DNA of 5,172 nucleotides from Candidatus Latescibacterota bacterium. Its GTDB lineage: Bacteria; Krumholzibacteriota; Krumholzibacteriia; Krumholzibacteriales; WJIX01. Below the pieces are notes generated by a model that saw only the letters and a program-made list of their open reading frames with translations, was not told where the DNA came from and ran no database searches. Below are positions 1-5,172 of this stretch, in pieces. The number at the start of each line of letters is the position of its first letter. Within the stretch, counting starts at the first letter, position 1. The DNA lies in the NCBI GenBank assembly GCA_030643145.1, contig DAOWMJ010000153.1:1-5172 (forward strand), written 5' to 3'. The position numbers were made by a program, and so were the translations under genes.

Positions 1-680
1 AACCGGGAAAAAAGATTATTGAGTATCAGATCAAACGCGAAGATAGTCTAAACAATATGTCTGTCAACGGTTTTGTCAATGAACTATCCACGGATTCTCC
101 GGCACCCGGAGGAGGAAGTGTAGCAGCCCTCTGCGGAGCTCTAAGCGGCGCCTTATCTTCAATGGTTGGAGCCCTTACACACGGTAATAATAAATACAGA
201 AATGTTTTCGATGAAATGGAAGAGATGGGGGTTGAAGCGCAGAAACTCAAAGATGAATTTCTTGTCGATGTAGACAGGGATACAGACGCCTTTAACGAAG
301 TTATGAGCGCTATGCGTCTTCCGAAAAAGAAGGAAGAGGACCAGGAAATCCGCGCCGAAGCAATCGAGGAGGCTACAAAGAAAGCCACCCTTGTACCCTT
401 TAGTGTTTTAAAAAGAACTGAACACGCCGCCAGGCTCGCTAGGCACTCATCTGAAAAGGGAAACCAAAACAGTCTGAGTGATGCTGCTGTCGCCGCCTTG
501 ACCGCTAGAAGCGCCGCTGAAGGGGCTTTTCTGAATATAATTATTAATCTGCCCGGCATTAAAGATAAAAAATTCAGCGCCGATATACTGAAAGAAGCTG
601 AAATAATCAGAAATAAAGTAGTCAAGCACACTGAAGAAACTGTTTTCAGGGCGAAAAAGACTCTTTCGGAGCAGAATTGA
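1..680 (+). CDS. ftcD: Bifunctional glutamate formimidoyltransferase / formimidoyl-THF cyclodeaminase, C-terminal part (5' end off window)
   Basis: This is the cyclodeaminase domain, which converts 5-formimidoyl-THF to 5,10-methenyl-THF and ammonia at the end of the histidine-to-glutamate pathway in the cytoplasm. The frame is open to the left edge (first full codon at 3). The 18 residues before the ATG at 57 include KKIIEYQIKRED, which resembles the end of the formimidoyltransferase domain and linker in fused FTCD proteins. That ATG has no Shine-Dalgarno sequence, so I read the gene as a fusion and not a free-standing cyclodeaminase. Family landmarks are PAPGGGSVAA (99-128), the Asp-rich LVDVDRDTDAF followed by MSAMRLPK, the GNQNSLSDAA segment, and AFLNIIINL near the end. 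The domain is helical and of normal length, ending in TGA at 678-680. pgi follows after 35 bases, perhaps in one transcript. A separate FchA-like cyclohydrolase is the alternative. Confidence 0.85.
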   Translation, partial: PGKKIIEYQIKREDSLNNMSVNGFVNELSTDSPAPGGGSVAALCGALSGALSSMVGALTHGNNKYRNVFDEMEEMGVEAQKLKDEFLVDVDRDTDAFNEVMSAMRLPKKKEEDQEIRAEAIEEATKKATLVPFSVLKRTEHAARLARHSSEKGNQNSLSDAAVAALTARSAAEGAFLNIIINLPGIKDKKFSADILKEAEIIRNKVVKHTEETVFRAKKTLSEQN

Positions 681-701
681 TACAGTCGGTTTCGGATAAA
701 T

Positions 702-708
702 AAAGGAA
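702..708 (+). promoter_or_regulatory. Ribosome binding site of pgi
   Basis: AAAGGAA lies seven bases before the GTG at 716. An in-frame TAA at 701-703 rules out any earlier start, so this site together with the stop fixes GTG as the pgi start codon. Confidence 0.7.
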
Positions 709-715
709 CTATCCC

Positions 716-1987
716 GTGATTTCTCTAGAGGCTGAAAATATAAATAAATTTGTAGCCGCTGACAAAATCGAGAAGGGAATGCCGGAAGCATCCAATGCTC
801 TTTCATCTCTTCTGGGCAGAAAAGGCGCGGGCTCAAATATGCTCGGATGGCTGGACCTGCCATACACGCCGGAGCGTGAGCTGGATGCCGTATCCAACAC
901 CGGGAAAAGAATACAGGATGAAAATGACTGCCTTGTTGTAATAGGAATTGGAGGATCATACCTTGGAGCCAGGGCCGCCATCGAGGCTCTTCCGGAAGAA
1001 ACATCCTTTCCGGTAATATTCGCGGGAAACAATCTCTCACCCGGCTATCACAACCGGCTTCTTTCCAGCCTCGACGGAAAACGATTCGCGCTCTGTGTTA
1101 TATCGAAGTCGGGAACAACAACCGAACCCGCCATCGCTTTCAGGTTGCTAAGAAAGAAACTTATTGAACAATTCGGCAAGAAAGAGGCTTCAAAGAGAAT
1201 AATAGCGATTACTGATATTGAGAGCGGAGCGCTTAGAAAAATGGTGGATTCCGAAGGGATATTATCATTTGTAATACCCCGGGATGTTGGCGGGCGATTC
1301 AGCATTCTTTCTCCCGTCGGCCTTTTGCCCTGCGCTGTCGCCGGTATTCCTGTAAAAGAAATGATTAGCGGCGCCTCTTACGCAATGAAGCAATACACCC
1401 GTGGAAAAGAAGAAATTATCATGCTTCGCTATGCCCTTCTGCGGCATATTCTTCACAGTCGGGGAACCGCCATCGAAGTGCTTTCCACCTTTCATCCTGA
1501 ACTTGATCTTTTCTGTGGATGGTGGAAACAGCTCGCCGGGGAATCAGAGGGAAAGGATGGCAAAGGACTCTTTCCCGCGTCAACCGTTATGACCACCGAT
1601 CTGCATTCTCTGGGGCAGTTTCTTCAGGATGGATCGAGAGATATACTTGAAACATTCCTTATAGCGGAGCGCCCTAGACGTAATCTGACGGTTCCGGAAG
1701 ATAAAGAAAACCTGGACAACCTTAATTATCTGGCGGGAAGACCCCTCGGTGAGATCAACCGAAAAGCCTATGAGGGAACAAAAGCAGCTCATATTTCCGG
1801 TGGAATTCCGGTTATCTCCCTCCAAATCCCGTCAATCACTCCAGCTTCGATAGGAGAATTATTTGTCTTTTTCGAACTGTCAGTAGCGGTAACCGGACGC
1901 CTGCTCGGTGTAAATCCCTTTAATCAGCCCGGAGTGGAAGAATACAAAACCAGAATGTTCAGATTACTCGGCAAGCCCGGGGTTTAA
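716..1987 (+). CDS. pgi: Glucose-6-phosphate isomerase (short bacterial type)
   Basis: Cytoplasmic enzyme that interconverts glucose 6-phosphate and fructose 6-phosphate in glycolysis and gluconeogenesis. The protein has 423 residues with two SIS-type sugar-phosphate domains. Visible landmarks are GAGSNMLGWLDLP (38-50), VVIGIGGSYLGARAAIEAL (74-92), the phosphate-binding SKSGTTTEPAIAFR (130-143), the signature DVGGRFSILSPVG with Arg194 (190-202), GESEGKDGKG with catalytic-region Glu276 (275-284), TDLHSLGQ with His297 (294-301), and the second signature GVNPFNQPGVEEYK ending in Lys411. All expected active-site segments are present. It is shorter than the roughly 450 residues of Bacillus-type enzymes: the first helix, the loop after EALP and the C-terminal tail after LLGKPG are trimmed. 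The start is GTG with a good ribosome binding site. It ends in TAA, followed at once by a second TAA that overlaps the apbE ATG. Confidence 0.96.
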   Translation: MISLEAENINKFVAADKIEKGMPEASNALSSLLGRKGAGSNMLGWLDLPYTPERELDAVSNTGKRIQDENDCLVVIGIGGSYLGARAAIEALPEETSFPVIFAGNNLSPGYHNRLLSSLDGKRFALCVISKSGTTTEPAIAFRLLRKKLIEQFGKKEASKRIIAITDIESGALRKMVDSEGILSFVIPRDVGGRFSILSPVGLLPCAVAGIPVKEMISGASYAMKQYTRGKEEIIMLRYALLRHILHSRGTAIEVLSTFHPELDLFCGWWKQLAGESEGKDGKGLFPASTVMTTDLHSLGQFLQDGSRDILETFLIAERPRRNLTVPEDKENLDNLNYLAGRPLGEINRKAYEGTKAAHISGGIPVISLQIPSITPASIGELFVFFELSVAVTGRLLGVNPFNQPGVEEYKTRMFRLLGKPGV

Positions 1988-1989
1988 TA

Positions 1990-3099
1990 ATGCCGTCAAA
2001 TAAAAGAAAAGCACTTACGGATGCGGCATTCCCAGTATCATTTCTAATCTTTCTCTTCTCATTTATCTTATTTACGATCTCATGCTCAAGAGAGGATCCC
2101 GTTATAAAAGAAACTTATGTAATGGGAACAAAAGCGAGTATTACCATTTACGGAATGAACAGGGAAAAGGCTCTTGATGCCGCGGGCAAAGCCCTTCACG
2201 AACTTCACAGACTCGAATCGATAATGAGTACCTGGAATCCGGAAAGTGAAATATCACAACTTAATTCCAACACAGGGGAAAAGCATTTTACTCTTTCTGC
2301 GGAACTATCAGAGTTGATCAGGTTATCAATTCAGTTTTCAGAAATAACGAAGGGCGCTTTCGATATTACAGCAAGGCCTCTCGTCCAACTCTGGGGATTT
2401 CAAGACGGCGCGGACAGACTTCCTTCAGAAAGCGAGATAAGCAATACACTAAAGAATGTGGGATACAGGAAAATTAATTTTAACCCTGATATCAATACCA
2501 TAACGCTGCCAAAAGGAATGCAAATTGACCTCGCCGGGGTGGCGAAGGGGTACGGCGTTGATAAATGCGCGGCAATACTTAAGAGAGAAGGAGTGAATTC
2601 CGCCCTTGTTAACCTTGGAGGAAATATCATCGCTATCGGATCACCTCCAGGCAAAAAGGGATGGGTTGTCGGGATACGCGACCCTCGCGATGAATCAAAA
2701 ATATCTGGGTACATTATCATAAAGGATGAAGCTGTAGCAACTTCCGGAAATTATGAAAACTTCATCAAAAGAAAAGGCAAAACGATCGGCCATATCATCG
2801 ATCCGGTAACGGGAAGGCCTGTTTCCGGTAATACACTAAGTGTAACCGTTATCTCCCCGACAGCCACCGCTTCCGACGCGCTCTCTACCGCCCTCTTTGT
2901 TCTTGGACCAATGAAGGGAATAACTACTCTCAAACAGCTTACGCGAAACAATTATACGGGCTACATAGCAGAAACCGCCCGGCGTACTGACCGGAGCGGG
3001 AGGGGTCAATACGCCGAAGTCCTCTTTATTATCTCAGAGAATAACAGTATTAAATTTTTAAAAAGCTCCAATCTGGATGGAAAACTAATTCTGGAATAG
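1990..3099 (+). CDS. apbE: FAD:protein FMN transferase, ApbE family lipoprotein
   Basis: Transfers FMN from FAD onto a threonine (or serine) of target proteins such as RnfG, RnfD, NqrB and NqrC, using Mg2+, on the outer face of the cytoplasmic membrane. The 369-residue protein starts with a positive N-terminus, a hydrophobic stretch (about 13-30) and a lipobox-like TISC with Cys32, so it is probably a lipoprotein. Family motifs in order are YVMGTKASITIYG (43-55), MSTWNPESEISQLN (79-92), FDITARPLVQLWGF (124-137), IDLAGVAKGYGVDK (179-192), ALVNLGGNI (205-213), AVATSGNYENF (248-258), HIIDPVTGRPV (268-278) and SPTATASDALSTALFVLG (289-306). Asp296 and Thr300 fit the metal-binding D-x3-T. The C-terminal tail after FVLG runs about 60 residues, somewhat long for the family. 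ATG lies two bases after the pgi stop, with only a weak GGGG (1979-1982) ahead, which suggests translational coupling. The likely targets are the convergent rnfG and rnfD products. Confidence 0.95.
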   Translation: MPSNKRKALTDAAFPVSFLIFLFSFILFTISCSREDPVIKETYVMGTKASITIYGMNREKALDAAGKALHELHRLESIMSTWNPESEISQLNSNTGEKHFTLSAELSELIRLSIQFSEITKGAFDITARPLVQLWGFQDGADRLPSESEISNTLKNVGYRKINFNPDINTITLPKGMQIDLAGVAKGYGVDKCAAILKREGVNSALVNLGGNIIAIGSPPGKKGWVVGIRDPRDESKISGYIIIKDEAVATSGNYENFIKRKGKTIGHIIDPVTGRPVSGNTLSVTVISPTATASDALSTALFVLGPMKGITTLKQLTRNNYTGYIAETARRTDRSGRGQYAEVLFIISENNSIKFLKSSNLDGKLILE

Positions 3100-3138
3100 T
3101 TAAAAGAAGGGCGTTCCAGGAAAGGTGTTCTTCTTTAA
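3100..3138 (+). terminator. Hairpin between convergent apbE and rnfE, possible terminator
   Basis: Bases 3103-3113 can pair with 3126-3136 as 11 consecutive pairs including three G-U wobbles (around GAAGGGCG and TGTTCTTC). A bulged A and two more T-A pairs extend the stem to 3100 and 3138, and the loop is 12 bases. It sits directly after the apbE stop, and pyrimidine-rich sequence follows (TATCTCTCTATTT). The wobbles pair only in the plus-strand RNA, so it should serve apbE better than rnfE. It lacks a GC-rich stem and a clean U run, so confidence is limited. Confidence 0.4.
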
Positions 3139-3145
3139 TATCTCT

Positions 3146-3841
3146 CTATTTACCCTCTTCAGAGGAGCTGAAGTCAAACCATTTTCTGTGAACAGCACAT
3201 CCTGAACAATCGTGAGTCTTGCTGATAATCGGTTCTCTTCCAGATCTTTCCGCGATTTTTATTTCAATCTTGTTCATCAGACCCAGAAGAATTCCAAGCA
3301 CAATGAAGGCCCCCGGCGGCATTATCATCAAAAGAAGGGGTTGATAGGATTCGCCTAAAATCGAAATATTAAATATGGTTCCATTTCCAAGGAGTTCCCT
3401 TATGGCTCCGATAACGGTAAGAGCCATTGCAAATCCGAATCCCATTCCTAAGCCATCCACTATAGATATCCAAATCGGGTTCTTTGAAGCAAAAGCCTCC
3501 GCGCGCCCCAGAATCACACAATTTACAACAATAAGAGGAATAAAAAGCCCAAGGTTTTTATGCAGAGCGTGAAAATATCCATTCATAACGAGATCCACGA
3601 TAGTAACAAATGTGGCAATAGTCACAATAAAGGCGGGTATACGGATCTTCTTGGGAATAAATGATCTTATCATCGAAATAACCATATTGGAAGAAACAAG
3701 AACAAATGTAGTCGCCAGTCCCATCCCCAAACCATTTACCGCTGTTGTAGTAACAGCCAGGGTTGGACAAATCCCCAATACCAGCCTGAAAACCGGATTT
3801 TCGCTCCATAATCCCTTTAGAAACTCTTTGCTTGCCCTCAT
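3146..3841 (-). CDS. rnfE: Rnf electron transport complex subunit E
   Basis: Integral membrane subunit of the ion-translocating Rnf complex (ferredoxin:NAD oxidoreductase), paired with RnfA. The protein has 231 residues and about six membrane segments (near 19-37, 40-59, 69-90, 98-115, 125-150, 168-190). The RnfE form is shown by NPVFRLVLGICPTLAVTT with Cys25, and by IVVNCVILGRAEAFASKNP with Cys108. In solved Rnf complexes these cysteines and their RnfA partners hold a [2Fe-2S] cluster inside the membrane. IVDGLGMGFGFAMAL and MPPGAFIVLGILLGL are also typical; RnfA would lack the AEAFA segment in this form. The soluble C-terminal tail carries an unusual H-x-C-x2-C-x2-H (residues 210-218). The start is supported by AAGGAG eight bases upstream and a one-base overlap with the rnfG stop (TAATG). 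It is the last gene of the rnf group; rnfA does not follow. Confidence 0.95.
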   Translation of the reverse strand: MRASKEFLKGLWSENPVFRLVLGICPTLAVTTTAVNGLGMGLATTFVLVSSNMVISMIRSFIPKKIRIPAFIVTIATFVTIVDLVMNGYFHALHKNLGLFIPLIVVNCVILGRAEAFASKNPIWISIVDGLGMGFGFAMALTVIGAIRELLGNGTIFNISILGESYQPLLLMIMPPGAFIVLGILLGLMNKIEIKIAERSGREPIISKTHDCSGCAVHRKWFDFSSSEEGK

Positions 3842-4464
3842 TACTTTTTCTCCTTATTTCCCTTTTTTCTTTCGTAATCGTTATTTTCCCCGCCGGTTAT
3901 TTCATCAATATGATTTCTATAAAATTTCAATCCTTTATGAACCGCCCGTGTCACGGCTCGTGACGAAATCGTAGCTCCCGTAATCTGCTTAAATATCCCG
4001 CCATCCTTCTCTACTTCCCATACTTCAGGATTATTGATACCGCGGGTTTTAAACTGGTCTTTAAAATCCTCAGATTGAATCTTAGCTCCCAGGCCGGGAG
4101 TTTCCGAGTGCGTTAAGATTTCAATTCCTTGGACAACACCATCGAGATTAACACCGACCAGAAATTCTATATCGCCTGAATAGCCGTCGTGCGATAGTAC
4201 AGGAAACGCGACACCATTGATTTTGCCATTTTTCTTTCCCACGAATACCTCAAGAGTGTCTCCGGCTATATCGGAAATAAACACACTGTCTTCAGTCAAT
4301 TCATTATCAAAGGGGGGAAGAACATTCCTCACGGCCTCCATCTTTTCTTCTCTTAGAGCGTTCTCTATAGGCTGCTCTGTCTTCTGATTTACAAAAGCAA
4401 GCACACCGGCGGACGCGGCCGTAATAACTGTTAAAATCAGAGTTAATCGGAATATTTCTTTCAT
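3841..4464 (-). CDS. rnfG: Rnf electron transport complex subunit G, FMN-carrying
   Basis: Periplasm-facing subunit of the Rnf complex that carries a covalently bound FMN. The protein has 207 residues with one N-terminal membrane anchor (about 5-25, rich in L, I, T, A), then a coiled stretch and an FMN-binding domain (about 95-185). Family motifs are GYSGDIEFLVGVNLDG (94-109), ILTHSETPGLGAKI (116-129) and the flavinylation site ITGATISSRAV (161-171), with Thr165 as the expected FMN attachment residue. The acidic residue normally two positions before the I-T-G-A-T stretch is replaced by Lys159. The C-terminus is a charged tail rich in K, E and N. ATG at 4464 has GGAGG at 4475-4479, and the gene follows rnfD after 26 bases. 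It overlaps rnfE by one base, so the three genes are very likely one operon. Confidence 0.95.
   Translation of the reverse strand: MKEIFRLTLILTVITAASAGVLAFVNQKTEQPIENALREEKMEAVRNVLPPFDNELTEDSVFISDIAGDTLEVFVGKKNGKINGVAFPVLSHDGYSGDIEFLVGVNLDGVVQGIEILTHSETPGLGAKIQSEDFKDQFKTRGINNPEVWEVEKDGGIFKQITGATISSRAVTRAVHKGLKFYRNHIDEITGGENNDYERKKGNKEKK
3850..3855 (-). promoter_or_regulatory. Ribosome binding site of rnfE
   Basis: AAGGAG on the minus strand, eight bases before the rnfE ATG and inside the end of rnfG. It allows independent initiation even though the stop and start overlap (TAATG). Confidence 0.75.
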
Positions 4465-4474
4465 TGCCCTAAAA

Positions 4475-4479
4475 CCTCC
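4475..4479 (-). promoter_or_regulatory. Ribosome binding site of rnfG
   Basis: GGAGG on the minus strand in the 26-base gap between rnfD and rnfG, ten bases before the rnfG ATG. No promoter-like sequence is evident in this short gap. Confidence 0.7.
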
Positions 4480-4490
4480 ATCTTTTCATT

Positions 4491-5172
4491 CTATGCCGCC
4501 CGGGCTCCAAATACCTTTTGTTTTGTATAACGGTCGATAAGAGGCGTTGCCGCATTCATAAGGAGAATCGCAAAACTCACTCCCTCCGGATATACTCCGA
4601 ACAACCTTATAAGAACTGTTATCACACCACAACCCACTCCGAATATAATCTTTCCAAGGGGCGTCATCGGAGATGTAACATAATCTGTCGCCATAAATAT
4701 TGCGCCCAGGAAGAGCCCGCCTGTTAACAGATGAAATACCGGATTGGCATAGTGAGCCGGATCAATCAGGTGGAATATCCCCGTCACAACCCAGACAGAA
4801 CCTATGAACGTAACAGGTATATGCCAGGAAATTACTTTCTTAGCGATAAGAAAAAGGCCTCCGGCCAGCAGGAGAATTATCGATATCTCCCCGAGGCACC
4901 CCCCCTTGTAACCGATAAGTAGTTTTATAATCTCTTCCCGCCCGAAACCCATCTCAATGTGACCGAGCGCTTCAAGACTCTCCGCTATGCGTCCAAGAGG
5001 GGTAGCCGTAGTAACAGCGTCCGCTCCCCATTTCGAAGGAGCAATCCACCTTGTCATCTGTACAGGAAAAGATATCAATAAGACGACGCGCCCTATAAGG
5101 GCCGGATTGAATAGATTGTACCCAAGCCCTCCGAAAAACTGCTTAGCGACAACAATCGCGAAGAAGGTTCCG
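4491..5172 (-). CDS. rnfD: Rnf electron transport complex subunit D, C-terminal part (5' end off window)
   Basis: Integral membrane subunit of Rnf, related to NqrB, which carries covalent FMN and helps form the ion path. About 226 residues are in view, roughly the last two thirds of a usual RnfD. The frame stays open to the right edge. The residues upstream of a TTG at 5078 contain FGGLGYNLFNPALIGR, a conserved RnfD segment, so that TTG is an internal Leu codon and not a start. Next come LLISFPVQMTRW and the flavinylation site DAVTTATPLG (site codons at 5001-5021), with the last Thr of TTAT as the expected FMN residue. Then follow GYKGGCLGEIS, several membrane helices, FMATDYVTSPMTPLGK and YPEGVSFAILLMNAATPLIDRYT, all typical of the family. 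It ends in TAG at 4491-4493, with rnfG 26 bases further on. The start, promoter and any rnfC neighbour lie outside. Confidence 0.95.
   Translation of the reverse strand, partial: GTFFAIVVAKQFFGGLGYNLFNPALIGRVVLLISFPVQMTRWIAPSKWGADAVTTATPLGRIAESLEALGHIEMGFGREEIIKLLIGYKGGCLGEISIILLLAGGLFLIAKKVISWHIPVTFIGSVWVVTGIFHLIDPAHYANPVFHLLTGGLFLGAIFMATDYVTSPMTPLGKIIFGVGCGVITVLIRLFGVYPEGVSFAILLMNAATPLIDRYTKQKVFGARAA

Noticed and set aside
57..59. ATG as the start of a stand-alone cyclodeaminase
   Set aside because: There is no ribosome binding site, and the upstream in-frame residues resemble the linker of fused FTCD proteins.
26..631. 201-residue open frame on the minus strand, opposite ftcD
   Set aside because: It is antisense to a clear FTCD cyclodeaminase domain, its translation is a low-complexity Ser/Leu/Ala-rich sequence typical of shadows, and it matches no family I recognise.
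447..1040. 197-residue open frame on the minus strand spanning the ftcD-pgi junction
   Set aside because: It overlaps two well-supported genes on the other strand, and its translation shows no domain or plausible membrane topology.
4899..4905. Run of seven C (seven G in the rnfD coding sense) as a possible frameshift or phase-variation tract
   Set aside because: The reading frame and the conserved GYKGGCLGEIS segment are intact across it, and a run of seven alone is not evidence of phase variation. It is a place to check for sequencing error.
3612..4922. Plus-strand open frames of 63-120 residues opposite rnfE, rnfG and rnfD
   Set aside because: They are antisense to strongly conserved Rnf genes and show no recognisable domain or convincing ribosome binding site.
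5076..5078. TTG as the start of a 195-residue RnfD
   Set aside because: Conserved RnfD residues (FGGLGYNLFNPALIGR) continue upstream in the same frame to the window edge, so this TTG encodes an internal Leu.
1..5172. Search for an undescribed system (defence genes, repeats, arrays, RNA structures, mobile elements)
   Set aside because: Coding density is near complete, the only gaps are 35, 2, 46 and 26 bases, and all genes belong to known families. I saw no direct repeats, CRISPR-like units, tRNA or transposase signatures.

Overview
The window is a stretch of ordinary bacterial chromosome, densely coding, with two convergent gene groups and no mobile element, RNA gene, CRISPR array or phage sign. 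The plus strand carries the 3' end of a bifunctional glutamate formimidoyltransferase/formimidoyl-THF cyclodeaminase (ftcD type, 1-680), a compact glucose-6-phosphate isomerase (pgi, 716-1987) and a lipoprotein FAD:protein FMN transferase (apbE, 1990-3099). The minus strand carries the last three genes of an Rnf operon, read from right to left: rnfD (5' end beyond the right edge), rnfG and rnfE. The two groups meet tail to tail across a 46-base gap (3100-3145) that holds a terminator-like hairpin.

The clearest functional link is between apbE and the rnf genes. Rnf is a membrane complex that couples electron transfer between ferredoxin and NAD to ion transport. Its RnfG and RnfD subunits carry FMN bound covalently to threonine, and ApbE is the enzyme family that attaches it. 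Both target threonines lie in this window, in a TGAT motif in RnfG and a TTAT motif in RnfD. Each motif departs from the textbook consensus at one position, which is the most interesting detail here. RnfE ends the operon, so rnfA, rnfB and rnfC, if linked, must lie beyond the right edge, as in an A-B-C-D-G-E order.

The ApbE lipobox and periplasm-facing RnfG suggest a diderm. Rnf plus a fused FTCD of the histidine-to-glutamate pathway suggest an anaerobe or facultative organism able to use amino acids, and pgi shows sugar phosphate metabolism. Base composition looks moderate, somewhat under 50% G+C by eye. Fused FTCD is common in Bacteroidota and related lineages, but I cannot name a genus, and an uncultured lineage is possible.

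I looked for an undescribed system and do not see one. Every substantial gene belongs to a known family, and the points of interest are residue-level and arrangement-level.
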